From assembly GCF_016597815.1 (NCBI RefSeq), contig NZ_VCHA01000004.1:398580-462579 (forward strand): a DNA stretch of 64,000 nt, given 5' to 3'. The stretch's first letter is position 1; each line of letters opens with the position of its first letter. The notes beneath the pieces were generated by a model. It was not told the origin of the DNA, made no database searches, and saw only the letters and a list, made by a program, of their open reading frames with translations. The position numbers and the translations under genes were made by a program. This document shows, piece by piece, positions 27,247 to 39,739 of this stretch. This DNA is from Marinobacter sp. DY40_1A1 (GTDB lineage: Bacteria > Pseudomonadota > Gammaproteobacteria > Pseudomonadales > Oleiphilaceae).

Positions 27247-28134
27247 ATGACTGACACCATGGCGGCGAAGAAACGAGGATTGGGCGAGCGCGGGCTGGGA
27301 GCCCTGCTGGCCGGCTCCAGGGTGAACCTGGATCAGGAACTGAAAAACCATGACGGTGAGTTGCGGCAGGTTCCTATCGATCTGATCCAGCGCGGCCGTT
27401 TTCAGCCACGCCGTGACATGGACCCAGCCGCTCTGCAGGAGCTGGCAGACTCCATTCGCCAGCAAGGGGTGATGCAGCCCGTTGTTATTCGTCCCATTGC
27501 GGAAGGCCGCTACGAGCTGATTGCCGGTGAGCGCCGCTGGCGGGCTACCCAAATGGCGGAGCTCGACAGCATCCCTGCCATCATCCGGGATGTTCCCGAC
27601 GAAGCCGCCATTGCCATGGCGCTCATCGAGAACATTCAGCGTGAAAATCTCAATCCTATAGAAGAGGCCTTCGCGCTCCAGCGTTTGCAGGACGAGTTCG
27701 GCCTTACTCAGGCCCAGGTAGCGGAAGCTGTGGGTAAGTCCCGTTCCACCATCACCAACCTGCTGCGACTGATTGGGCTAACCGAAGATGTGCGCTTGAT
27801 GCTGGAGCACGGCGATCTCGAAATGGGGCACGGCCGGGCCATGCTGACACTCACGCCAGAACAGCAGATGCAGGTGGCCAAACAGGTTGTCGCCAAATCC
27901 TTGTCGGTGCGCCAGACTGAAGCCCTTGTTCGCCAGCTGCAGCAGGAAGCCGGCGCTGGAAAACCGGCAAAGCCAGGCGCCATTGATCCCAATATACGTG
28001 CCCTGCAGGATGATCTTGCGGAGCGTCTGGGAGCAAAAGTATCCATTGCCCATGGTCAGCGGGGTAAAGGCAAGCTGGTTATTGAGTACAGTTCACTGGA
28101 TGAGTTGGACGGTATTCTGGGCCATATCCGTTAA
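27247..28134 (+). CDS. parB: Chromosome partition protein ParB (Spo0J)
   Basis: The 295-residue CTP-dependent DNA clamp carries RGLGALLAG near the start, the catalytic and arginine patches (ELIAGERRWRATQMA, ALIENIQRENLNPIEEA), the helix-turn-helix GLTQAQVAEAVGKSRSTITNLLRL, and a C-terminal dimer domain. It lies 53 bp after parA and acts with it. Confidence 0.96.
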   Translation: MTDTMAAKKRGLGERGLGALLAGSRVNLDQELKNHDGELRQVPIDLIQRGRFQPRRDMDPAALQELADSIRQQGVMQPVVIRPIAEGRYELIAGERRWRATQMAELDSIPAIIRDVPDEAAIAMALIENIQRENLNPIEEAFALQRLQDEFGLTQAQVAEAVGKSRSTITNLLRLIGLTEDVRLMLEHGDLEMGHGRAMLTLTPEQQMQVAKQVVAKSLSVRQTEALVRQLQQEAGAGKPAKPGAIDPNIRALQDDLAERLGAKVSIAHGQRGKGKLVIEYSSLDELDGILGHIR

Positions 28135-28337
28135 TTGAAAATAAATTCGGAATTCTGACTGAAAGCCACTAACCACCAGATGTCGTGACCGCAAAGGGCG
28201 GGACCCACTAGGTGTGTGATAAATAGCAGTTCTCAATCCCGATGTGACGAAAAACCAGCCAGGTTTAGTGCAGAGTCTGGTTGAACAACAAGTGCTTAAA
28301 ACATATAATTTCGCGCGATTGGAATTATGGCGGTGAT

Positions 28338-28730
28338 ATGAAACCTCGGCAATCTCGAATCACCAAGGTTCCGTTGGCCCGCTGGCTGATCATTGAGTTT
28401 ACAGGGCTGAGTGTTTTCAGTCTTTTATGGTTACTGCACAGTCCTTTGGCCGGTTATTCCGCTTTTGTTGGCGGTCTTATATTTATAGTGCCGAACGCCT
28501 GGTTTGTACACCGGGTTTATCGTTACCAGGGCGCACGTAACGCGCATCTGATGGTGGGGAATTTGTTTCGGGCGGAATCCACTAAAATCGCCCTTACCGC
28601 AGTTTTCTTCGCGGCCGTTTTCACTTTAATGGAGCCGGTACATGTACCGGCTCTGTTATTCACTTTTGCTGTGATGGTCCTGGCAGGTGGCGCATTGCGC
28701 TGGCTGATACGGCCTAAACCACGGCGATGA
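28338..28730 (+). CDS. atpI: ATP synthase assembly protein AtpI
   Basis: The product is 130 residues from the ATG at 28338, with GGCGGTG upstream. Four hydrophobic segments and the pattern AFVGGLIFIVPNAWFVHRVYRYQGA fit AtpI, which helps assemble the c-ring. It opens the atp operon. The 203-bp gap from parB (28135-28337) presumably holds the operon promoter; no clear motif was picked out. Confidence 0.88.
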   Translation: MKPRQSRITKVPLARWLIIEFTGLSVFSLLWLLHSPLAGYSAFVGGLIFIVPNAWFVHRVYRYQGARNAHLMVGNLFRAESTKIALTAVFFAAVFTLMEPVHVPALLFTFAVMVLAGGALRWLIRPKPRR

Positions 28731-29597
<867 letters not shown>

Positions 29598-29632
29598 TTT
29601 ACCCGTTAAAAAGCAAACCCTTAACTATCTGA

Positions 29633-29878
<246 letters not shown>

Positions 29879-29892
29879 TCAGCCCAATAATG

Positions 29893-29934
29893 CGGGCGCT
29901 GCTCTTGTAAACAGAGCCTGGCGCCCGGTTTTTT
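29893..29934 (+). terminator. Terminator-like hairpin between atpE and atpF (partial attenuator)
   Basis: CGGGCGC (29893-29899) pairs with GCGCCCG (29921-29927), with an inner CTCT/AGAG helix. Six T follow from 29929. It has the form of an intrinsic terminator inside the atp operon, so it may lower expression of the downstream genes relative to atpE or protect the 3' end of the atpE mRNA. Confidence 0.6.
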
Positions 29935-29973
29935 GGTCTCCAGCACGCAACGAATAGCAAGAGGTATATTGCC

Positions 29974-30444
29974 GTGAATATAAACCTTACGTTGATAGGG
30001 CAATCGATTGCCTTCGCTATTTTCGTCTGGTTCTGCGTGAAATATGTTTGGCCGCCTATTACGGCTGCCATGCAAGCGCGCCAGAAGAAGATTGCTGATG
30101 GTCTTTCCGCTGCTGACCGGGCTTCACTGGACCTTGAGCTTGCTCAGGAGAAAGCCGCCCAGCAAATGCAGCAAGCCAAAGAAGAAGCTTCCGTTCTGAT
30201 TGATCAGGCCAACAAGCGTGCCGCTCAGATTGTGGAAGCGTCCAAAGACGATGCCCGCAAAGAAGGCGAAAAGCTCATTGAGCAAGCCCGAGCGGAAATT
30301 CAACAGGAGCGTGTTCAGGCTCGCGACGCACTAAGAACTGAAGTGGCATTGCTTGTCATTGCCGGTGCCGAGAAGATTCTGGAAACCTCTGTCGATGCCA
30401 AAGCTCACAGCGAGATGCTGGACAAGCTGGCAGCACAACTCTAA
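29974..30444 (+). CDS. atpF: ATP synthase F0 subunit b
   Basis: The 156-residue peripheral stalk starts at a GTG. One N-terminal membrane helix ([19 protein letters not shown]) precedes a long charged coiled coil (residues about 35-140). Length matches E. coli AtpF. Confidence 0.96.
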   Translation: MNINLTLIGQSIAFAIFVWFCVKYVWPPITAAMQARQKKIADGLSAADRASLDLELAQEKAAQQMQQAKEEASVLIDQANKRAAQIVEASKDDARKEGEKLIEQARAEIQQERVQARDALRTEVALLVIAGAEKILETSVDAKAHSEMLDKLAAQL

Positions 30445-30455
30445 GCGAGGGTCCC

Positions 30456-30992
30456 ATGGCAGAACTGACTACGTTAGCCCGGCCCTACGCAAAAGCCGTT
30501 TTTGAAGCCGCGAAAGAGCGAGACGCCGTTGGATCCTGGGATCAGGCTCTTGCTCTTGTTGGTATGCTGGCAGCTGACGGCGCTGTGAAGAAAATTCTGG
30601 CCAATCCTGGCCTGTCTGAGCAACGCAAGGCAGAGCTGTTTTTCGATACTGCTGAAGAACAGATGCCCGAAGCGCTCAGAAACTTCCTGTTGATTCTTGC
30701 TGAAAACAAGCGCCTGGCGTTGCTGCCGGAAATTTCAACCCTGTTCACCTTCTACCGCGCAGAACTTGAGCGCACGGTAAACATGAAGGTAAGTACTGCG
30801 TTTGAAATGACTCCGGAAGAGCAGCAAAAGCTGGCAGAAGCATTGTCCAGGAAACTGGAGCGTAAAGTCGCCCTGGAAACCGCTGTTGATCGTTCGTTGA
30901 TTGGCGGCGTGGTGGTAAATACCGGCGATTTGGTTATTGACGCTTCAGTCCGTGGCAAGCTGGCCAAAATGGCTAAAGCTCTGGGCTCCTGA
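30456..30992 (+). CDS. atpH: ATP synthase F1 subunit delta
   Basis: The 178-residue subunit links the b stalk to the alpha3-beta3 head. The N-terminal [14 protein letters not shown] and C-terminal [25 protein letters not shown] motifs are diagnostic. It begins 11 bp after atpF. Confidence 0.96.
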   Translation: MAELTTLARPYAKAVFEAAKERDAVGSWDQALALVGMLAADGAVKKILANPGLSEQRKAELFFDTAEEQMPEALRNFLLILAENKRLALLPEISTLFTFYRAELERTVNMKVSTAFEMTPEEQQKLAEALSRKLERKVALETAVDRSLIGGVVVNTGDLVIDASVRGKLAKMAKALGS

Positions 30993-31020
30993 TTTCAGCA
31001 AAAGGTTTGAGGACAAAGGC

Positions 31021-32565
31021 ATGCAGCAACTGAATCCATCCGAGATCAGTGACATCATTAAAAAGAGAATCGAAAAGCTCGATATCTCTTCTGAAGCAAA
31101 AAACGAAGGCACTATCCTGTCTGTTGCAGATGGTATTGTGCTGATTCACGGCCTTGCCGACGTAATGTCCGGCGAAATGATCGAATTTGCTAACGGCACA
31201 TACGGCATGGCGCTGAACCTTGAGCGCGACTCTGTCGGTGCCGTAGTACTGGGCGACTATGAAGGTCTGGCTGAAGGCCAGAAAGTTCGTTGTACCGGCC
31301 GTATTCTTGAAGTGCCTGTTGGTCCGGAATTGCTTGGTCGCGTTGTTGACGGTCTGGGTAACCCGATCGACGGCAAAGGCGAGCTGGGTACTACCCTGAC
31401 CGATCCCGTTGAGAAGGTAGCACCGGGTGTTATCGAGCGTCAGTCTGTTGATCAGCCGATCCAGACTGGTATGAAAGCGATCGATACCATGGTTCCGGTT
31501 GGCCGCGGCCAGCGTGAGCTGATCATTGGTGACCGTCAGATTGGTAAGACAGCTGTCGCCATCGACGCGATCATCAACCAGAAGAACTCCGGCATCAAGT
31601 GTATCTATGTTGCCATTGGCCAGAAGCAGTCTTCGATTGCTGCCGTTGTGCGCAAGCTTGAAGAGCATGGTGCGATGGATCACACCATTGTGATTGCCGC
31701 TGGCGCCGCAGACCCGGCCGCGATGCAGTTCCTGGCACCGTACTCCGGTACCACCATGGGTGAATACTTCCGTGACCGCGGTGAAGATGCCCTGATTGTA
31801 TACGATGACCTGTCAAAGCAGGCTGTTGCTTACCGTCAGATCTCTCTTCTGCTGCGTCGTCCACCAGGTCGTGAAGCTTATCCTGGTGACGTTTTCTATC
31901 TGCACTCCCGTCTTCTGGAGCGTGCATCCCGCGTAAACGCGGACTACGTTGAAAAGTTCACCAACGGTGAAGTGAAAGGCAAGACCGGTTCTTTGACCGC
32001 ACTGCCAATCATCGAAACCCAGGCTGGTGACGTTTCGGCTTTCGTACCGACCAACGTAATCTCCATTACCGACGGTCAGATCTTCCTTGAGACCAACCTG
32101 TTCAACTCCGGCATCCGTCCGGCGATGAACGCTGGTATTTCGGTATCTCGGGTAGGTGGTGCAGCTCAGACCAAGATCATGAAGAAACTGGGCGGTAACA
32201 TCCGTCTGGCGCTGGCTCAGTATCGCGAGCTGGCAGCGTTTGCGCAGTTTGCTTCGGATCTGGATGACGCGACACGTAAGCAGCTCGAGCACGGTCAGCG
32301 TGTTACTGAACTGATGAAGCAGAACCAGTACAGCCCAATGACTGTGGCTGAAATGGGTAGTGTTCTGTTCGCAGCTAACGAAGGCTTCCTTGATGACGTA
32401 GACGTCGCCAAAGTTGTTCAGTTTGAAGCCCAGTTGTTGGATTGGTTGCGTTCAGAGCAAAAAGAACTGCTTGAGAAGATCGGTGCCGAAGGCAACTACA
32501 ACGATGACGTTGCCGCAGGTCTTAAAGCTGCGCTGGAGAAATTCAAGACCACTCAAACCTGGTAA
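31021..32565 (+). CDS. atpA: ATP synthase F1 subunit alpha
   Basis: The product is 514 residues from the ATG at 31021, starting [10 protein letters not shown] as in other gammaproteobacteria. An open extension to 30937 overlaps atpH and is not used. The P-loop is GDRQIGKTA. The family signature near [14 protein letters not shown] is present. It forms non-catalytic nucleotide sites in the F1 head. Confidence 0.98.
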   Translation: MQQLNPSEISDIIKKRIEKLDISSEAKNEGTILSVADGIVLIHGLADVMSGEMIEFANGTYGMALNLERDSVGAVVLGDYEGLAEGQKVRCTGRILEVPVGPELLGRVVDGLGNPIDGKGELGTTLTDPVEKVAPGVIERQSVDQPIQTGMKAIDTMVPVGRGQRELIIGDRQIGKTAVAIDAIINQKNSGIKCIYVAIGQKQSSIAAVVRKLEEHGAMDHTIVIAAGAADPAAMQFLAPYSGTTMGEYFRDRGEDALIVYDDLSKQAVAYRQISLLLRRPPGREAYPGDVFYLHSRLLERASRVNADYVEKFTNGEVKGKTGSLTALPIIETQAGDVSAFVPTNVISITDGQIFLETNLFNSGIRPAMNAGISVSRVGGAAQTKIMKKLGGNIRLALAQYRELAAFAQFASDLDDATRKQLEHGQRVTELMKQNQYSPMTVAEMGSVLFAANEGFLDDVDVAKVVQFEAQLLDWLRSEQKELLEKIGAEGNYNDDVAAGLKAALEKFKTTQTW

Positions 32566-32632
32566 CACCGCTGGCCCGCTGCGGCGGGCTTGCAGGTCCA
32601 AATGAGTGTCTAACTTGAAAGGGCAGTGATCT

Positions 32633-34941
<2,309 letters not shown>

Positions 34942-34977
34942 TCCTCTTTCAATTTCTGACCCAAGAGGCTTAGAGAT

Positions 34978-35400
34978 ATGGCTATGACTGTACATTGTGA
35001 CGTCGTAAGCGCTGAGAAGAAGATTTACTCCGGTCTGGTAGAGATGCTTATCGCTACCGGCACCGAGGGTGAGTTGGGCATTCAGTTTGGCCATGCTCCG
35101 TTGCTGTCCGCGCTTAAGCCGGGGGCAGTCCGGATCATCAAACAAGGTGGCGAAGAGGAAATCCTCTACGTTTCCGGGGGATACCTGGAAGTGCAGCCAA
35201 ATCTTGTAACATTGATGGCCGATACAGCGGTGCGGGCGAAAGACGTTGATGAGGCTGCCGCAGTGCAGGCTCAAAAAGACGCCGAAGCAGCATTGGCGAA
35301 CAAGACGGGTGAGTTTGAGTACTATCGTGCGGCTGCAGAGTTGGCCGAAGCGGCTGCTCAGCTACGCACCCTGCAAAAGCTGCGCAAAAACGTTCGATAG
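34978..35400 (+). CDS. atpC: ATP synthase F1 subunit epsilon
   Basis: The 140-residue subunit has an N-terminal beta-sandwich ([39 protein letters not shown]) and a C-terminal helical hairpin. It regulates rotation and coupling. It is the last gene before a clear terminator. Confidence 0.97.
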   Translation: MAMTVHCDVVSAEKKIYSGLVEMLIATGTEGELGIQFGHAPLLSALKPGAVRIIKQGGEEEILYVSGGYLEVQPNLVTLMADTAVRAKDVDEAAAVQAQKDAEAALANKTGEFEYYRAAAELAEAAAQLRTLQKLRKNVR

Positions 35401-35427
35401 AACAGATTGCGAGAGCTTGCATCGAAG

Positions 35428-35464
35428 AAGCCGCATCCTTCCATTCCGAGGTGCGGCTTTTTTG
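35428..35464 (+). terminator. Rho-independent terminator of the atp operon
   Basis: AAGCCGCA (35428-35435) pairs with TGCGGCTT (35452-35459), followed by TTTTTTG. It lies 28 bp after the atpC stop. Confidence 0.85.
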
Positions 35465-35519
35465 TTGTGTGAACTACCATTGATATAGAACCCCGACCAC
35501 GTAAGGGAGTTGTTGCCCC

Positions 35520-36884
35520 ATGTCACCGTTGCACGTTGTTATCCTGGCTGCCGGCCAGGGATCAAGGATGAAATCATCGCTGCCGAAGGTACTGCATAAA
35601 GTGGCAGGGCGGTCGATGCTCCATCACGTGATCGAGACTGCCCAGACATTGGGCGCCGAAAAAGTACATGGCGTGATTGGCCACGGGGCTGATCAGGTAC
35701 GAGAGGCTTCAAAGGCTTACAGCGTAAGCTGGGTGATGCAGGAACAGCAGCTGGGAACAGGCCACGCTGTCGCTCAAACACTGCCTGAGCTGCCTGACGA
35801 TGCCAGGGTTCTGGTGCTTTATGGTGATGTGCCTCTGACCACAGCACAAACCCTGCAGGGTTTGGTGCAGGGTCTGGACGAAACCACCCTTGGGTTGTTA
35901 ACGGTGACTCTGGACAACCCCCAGGGCTATGGCCGTATTTTGCGCGACCAAGCGGGGCAGGTTACCGCCATCGTTGAACAAAAAGACGCCAGCCCGGAAC
36001 AGCTGGCTGTTAATGAAGTCAACACAGGCATTCTTGCCGTAAGTGCGCGCCACTTGAAAGCCTGGCTTCCCCAGCTATCAAGCAGCAACGCCCAGGGCGA
36101 ATATTATCTCACTGATATTATCGCCATGGCGGTTCAGGCTGGCATGACGGTAAACGTGGCTCAGCCGGGCAACCCGTTTGAAGTACAGGGCGTGAACAAT
36201 CGCCTGCAACTGGCCGAGCTTGAGCGCTGGTATCAAAGCCGGGAAGCAGAGCGCCTGATGACTGAAGGCGCCACCCTGGCTGACCCATCGCGAGTGGATG
36301 TGCGCGGTGAACTCACCATCGGCAACGACATTCTGATCGATGTGAACGTGGTCTTTAATGGCAAGGTGACACTGGGCAGCCATGTATCCATCGGTCCCGG
36401 TTGTGTCATCACCGATAGCAACATCGCCGATGGCGTCCATATACATGCCAACAGCGTCATTGAGCAAAGCAATGTGGGCCCCAATGCCAACGTTGGGCCC
36501 TTTGCTCGCCTGCGGCCAGGCACGCAACTGGCAGCTAACAGCAAGGTAGGGAATTTTGTTGAAACAAAAAACACCATCGTTGGCGAGGGCAGCAAAATTA
36601 ACCACCTGAGTTACGTGGGTGATGCTACGCTGGGCGCTAACGTAAACGTAGGTGCAGGCACTATTACCTGCAACTATGATGGCGTGAACAAGTACAAAAC
36701 CGTGTTGGGCGACGGTGTGTTTGTAGGCTCCAACAGCGCGCTTGTGGCGCCGGTTACGATTGCTGCAGGTGCCACAGTTGGTGCTGGCTCTACGATTACC
36801 AAGGATGTGCCTGAGCAGCAACTGGCCGTAGCCCGGGGTCGCCAGCGCAACATCTCCGGCTGGCAAAAACCGGAAAAACACTGA
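35520..36884 (+). CDS. glmU: Bifunctional GlcN-1-P acetyltransferase / UDP-GlcNAc pyrophosphorylase
   Basis: The 454-residue protein makes UDP-GlcNAc for peptidoglycan and LPS. The N-terminal uridyltransferase has LAAGQGSRMKSSLPKVLH. The C-terminal left-handed beta-helix shows hexapeptide repeats (residues about 250-440) with NFVETKNTIVGEGSKINHLSYVGD and the catalytic-His region. It lies upstream of glmS, the preceding enzyme of the pathway. Confidence 0.98.
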   Translation: MSPLHVVILAAGQGSRMKSSLPKVLHKVAGRSMLHHVIETAQTLGAEKVHGVIGHGADQVREASKAYSVSWVMQEQQLGTGHAVAQTLPELPDDARVLVLYGDVPLTTAQTLQGLVQGLDETTLGLLTVTLDNPQGYGRILRDQAGQVTAIVEQKDASPEQLAVNEVNTGILAVSARHLKAWLPQLSSSNAQGEYYLTDIIAMAVQAGMTVNVAQPGNPFEVQGVNNRLQLAELERWYQSREAERLMTEGATLADPSRVDVRGELTIGNDILIDVNVVFNGKVTLGSHVSIGPGCVITDSNIADGVHIHANSVIEQSNVGPNANVGPFARLRPGTQLAANSKVGNFVETKNTIVGEGSKINHLSYVGDATLGANVNVGAGTITCNYDGVNKYKTVLGDGVFVGSNSALVAPVTIAAGATVGAGSTITKDVPEQQLAVARGRQRNISGWQKPEKH

Positions 36885-36940
36885 CCGTAATTTTCTCCCG
36901 GTAATTACCACGATTTTTTATCACGAACAGGACAGACAGC

Positions 36941-38773
36941 ATGTGTGGCATTGTAGGTGCAGTTTCGGAACGGGACGTTCAGGGCATTCTTCTTGAGGGC
37001 CTGCGCCGCTTGGAATACCGGGGATATGATTCTGCCGGTATGGCCGTTCTGGATGGCAAGAGTGCCGTTCAGCGCGCTCGGGAAGTGGGCAAGGTAGCCT
37101 CGCTTGCGGCTGCCATTGAAGCCAACCCACTCACAGGTTATCTGGGTATTGCTCACACCCGTTGGGCAACCCACGGAGAGCCATCACAGCTTAATGCTCA
37201 CCCACACATGTCTGGCGACCGCCTCGCAATCGTGCACAACGGTATCATCGAGAACTACCAGGAACTGCGCGAGGAACTGAAGGCCGACGGCTTCAAGTTT
37301 ACGTCTGAGACGGACACAGAAGTTGTTGTGCACTTGATAGAAAAGAACTACCGCGAACTGGGCAAACTGTACGAGGCGGTGAAGATCTCTGTAACCCGCC
37401 TGCGCGGTGCCTATGCGCTGGCAGTGGTGCATGCCGATGAGCCTGACCACATGGTGGTTTGCCGTGAAGGTAGCCCGCTGGTTGTCGGCGTGGGGATCGG
37501 TGAAAACTTCATTGCGTCTGACCAGCTTGCGCTGCTCCCCGTAACCGACCGCTTCATTTTTCTGGAAGAAGGCGACCTTGCGGATATCCGTCGCGACCGT
37601 ATTGAGATTCACGACCGCAGCGGTGCACTTGTTGAGCGCGCCACCAACCGTTTTGAGCACAGTGCAGACTCCGCCGACAAAGGTGAGTATCGCCACTACA
37701 TGCTCAAGGAGATTCATGAGCAGCCAAGAGTCATCAAGGCCACCATGGAAGGACGAGTCACCGCCACCAAGGTACTGGAACAGGCTCTGGGGACCGAAGC
37801 TGGCAACCTGCTGCAGGACGTTCGCCATGTACAGATCATTGCCTGTGGTACCAGCTACCACGCTGGCATGGTGGCTCGCTACTGGATTGAAGATCTGGCA
37901 GGTGTGCCTTGCTCCGTGGAAGTAGCCTCCGAGTTTCGCTATCGCAACCACGTAATCCAGAAAGACACCCTGTTTTTGTGTATCTCACAGTCTGGTGAAA
38001 CCGCCGATACGCTGGCCGCACTGCGCCAGGCAAAAAAAGCCGGTTTCCGCGCCGCCCTGGCGATCTGCAACGTACCGGGCAGCACCCTGGTGCGCGAATC
38101 AGACCTGGTTATCATGACCCAGGCCGGCCCCGAAATTGGCGTTGCCTCCACCAAAGCTTTTACCACCCAGCTAACGGCCCTGCTGTTATTTACTTTGGCA
38201 CTGGCGCGTAAAAATGGTCTGAGTGAAGAGCGGGAAGCCGAGATCGTCAAAGCGCTACATTTGGTGCCGGGCCAGGTGAACGACGTGCTGGCGCTGGATG
38301 GTGAAATCGCTGAAATGTCCATGCGCTTCATGGACAAAAACCATGCCCTGTTCCTGGGCCGTGGTTCTCAGTACCCGGTGGCGATGGAAGGCGCGCTGAA
38401 GCTGAAAGAGATTTCGTATATTCATGCAGAAGCCTATCCCGCAGGCGAGCTAAAGCATGGTCCTCTGGCACTGGTGGACAGCGAAATGCCCGTAGTCACG
38501 GTTGCCCCCAACAATCACATGGCCGAGAAGCTGAAATCGAACCTGGAAGAAGTGCGTGCCAGAGGCGGCGAGCTATTCGTGTTTGCGGATCGTGCGGCGA
38601 ACATAAAGCCGGAAGATAATATCCACGTGATTCAGCTTCCGGAAGTACACGAAATCACCGCACCGATTGTGTATACCGTGCCGTTACAGTTGCTGTCGTA
38701 TCACGTTGCCGTGCTTAAAGGCACAGATGTGGACCAGCCCAGAAACCTCGCAAAAAGCGTGACGGTAGAGTAA
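36941..38773 (+). CDS. glmS: Glutamine-fructose-6-phosphate aminotransferase
   Basis: The 610-residue enzyme makes GlcN-6-P from fructose-6-P and Gln. Cys2 of MCGIVGAV is the glutaminase nucleophile after Met removal, and RWATHGEP is the Gln site. Two SIS domains follow ([16 protein letters not shown] and [36 protein letters not shown]). It ends in the conserved LAKSVTVE. It lies 56 bp after glmU. Confidence 0.98.
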   Translation: MCGIVGAVSERDVQGILLEGLRRLEYRGYDSAGMAVLDGKSAVQRAREVGKVASLAAAIEANPLTGYLGIAHTRWATHGEPSQLNAHPHMSGDRLAIVHNGIIENYQELREELKADGFKFTSETDTEVVVHLIEKNYRELGKLYEAVKISVTRLRGAYALAVVHADEPDHMVVCREGSPLVVGVGIGENFIASDQLALLPVTDRFIFLEEGDLADIRRDRIEIHDRSGALVERATNRFEHSADSADKGEYRHYMLKEIHEQPRVIKATMEGRVTATKVLEQALGTEAGNLLQDVRHVQIIACGTSYHAGMVARYWIEDLAGVPCSVEVASEFRYRNHVIQKDTLFLCISQSGETADTLAALRQAKKAGFRAALAICNVPGSTLVRESDLVIMTQAGPEIGVASTKAFTTQLTALLLFTLALARKNGLSEEREAEIVKALHLVPGQVNDVLALDGEIAEMSMRFMDKNHALFLGRGSQYPVAMEGALKLKEISYIHAEAYPAGELKHGPLALVDSEMPVVTVAPNNHMAEKLKSNLEEVRARGGELFVFADRAANIKPEDNIHVIQLPEVHEITAPIVYTVPLQLLSYHVAVLKGTDVDQPRNLAKSVTVE

Positions 38774-38782
38774 ACCCATAGC

Positions 38783-38842
38783 ACACTGCCCTCTTCGACA
38801 AATAAAGCTTGGTCTCCGGTGAGCTTTCAGAGAAGGCAGTGT
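38783..38842 (+). repeat. Nested inverted repeat downstream of glmS
   Basis: ACACTGCC (38783-38790) pairs with GGCAGTGT (38835-38842). Inside, CTCT pairs with AGAG, and AAAGCT (38804-38809) pairs with AGCTTT (38822-38827). All helices are collinear with small bulges, so the RNA could fold into one long interrupted stem of about 18 pairs. A T-rich stretch follows some distance on. It may be the glmS 3' end, a terminator, or the leader of the next gene. Confidence 0.5.
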
Positions 38843-38945
38843 ATAAAACATCTGTTTTTATTCCTTTGTGTAAACTTATGTAATATTATGCGGAAAGAGT
38901 TAACAGGATTTAACTTTTCTACATTACAAGGAATGTTAACAGGCT

Positions 38946-39656
38946 ATGTTTTCAAATCTGCTTGCCAGGACTGTGCTTTCTGCCAGCCTTCTAGTACCTG
39001 CATTATCCACCCATGCTGCCGTTATAAATCTCACAGATTGGGCTTTCAATATTGACGGCGTAGTCTCTGAGGCTTACTTGGGTGATGCGATGCCGGGAGA
39101 TGGCTTCCTGGACCCTTCGACCGGTATGGGTTCTTTGTCCTTTGAGCTGTCTGGCGCGGGAAATCACTCATGGATCGGGTTCCTGGATCTGGATTTTGAT
39201 GCCCACCTGAATACCTACCTTAACGAATATGGCTTAGCTCACGGGGCCGTTGCTAGTGGTCAGAGCTGGCAGATTGACGAGCCGGGTTATGCGTTTGGCA
39301 CTATCTATGACAACGTGATTGCGGGCGCTCTGGACAACACTAACCACCTGCCATCTGACCGCCCGGATGATGTGTCTCTTGCTCTAGGCTGGAACTTTGA
39401 CCTCGCACAAGGTGAAACGGCACTCATCACACTGACGCTGAGCGACATGCTGGCAACCTCCGGCTTTTATCTTGAACATGTAGATCCCCAGACTGGCCCG
39501 GGCTTCGACGACACCGCATCGGTGTACTTCTGGAGTTCCCTGGAGATCTTCAGGGCAGACGTACCTGTTACAGTTCCTGAGCCTGGTTCCCTGGTATTGA
39601 TGGCGCTGGGCCTGATAGCCGTATCGACACGACGCTTGCGTTACACACCTGCCTGA
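38946..39656 (+). CDS. PEP-CTERM sorting-domain secreted protein
   Basis: The 236-residue exported protein has a signal peptide (cleaved near THA-A, residue 24). The middle is a beta-rich domain of unknown function. The C-terminus is the PEP-CTERM triad: VPEPGSLVLMALGLIAVSTRRLRY, that is, the PEP motif, a hydrophobic helix and an Arg cluster. The exosortase EpsH/XrtA family is expected to cleave it for surface display, often with exopolysaccharide. No exosortase gene is in the window. It lies 83 bp upstream of the giant toxin gene and may be expressed with it. Confidence 0.85.
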   Translation: MFSNLLARTVLSASLLVPALSTHAAVINLTDWAFNIDGVVSEAYLGDAMPGDGFLDPSTGMGSLSFELSGAGNHSWIGFLDLDFDAHLNTYLNEYGLAHGAVASGQSWQIDEPGYAFGTIYDNVIAGALDNTNHLPSDRPDDVSLALGWNFDLAQGETALITLTLSDMLATSGFYLEHVDPQTGPGFDDTASVYFWSSLEIFRADVPVTVPEPGSLVLMALGLIAVSTRRLRYTPA

Positions 39657-39739
39657 GATGACACCAAGAAGATAATGCAATCCGCCGGGTGACGCCTTTG
39701 CGCCTGGCTGGCATTCGCCTGATGACAAGGACGTTAATA

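Noticed and set aside
28135..28337. A small gene or RNA between parB and atpI
   Set aside because: No ribosome site with a credible frame and no clear structured RNA was seen; it is probably the atp promoter region.
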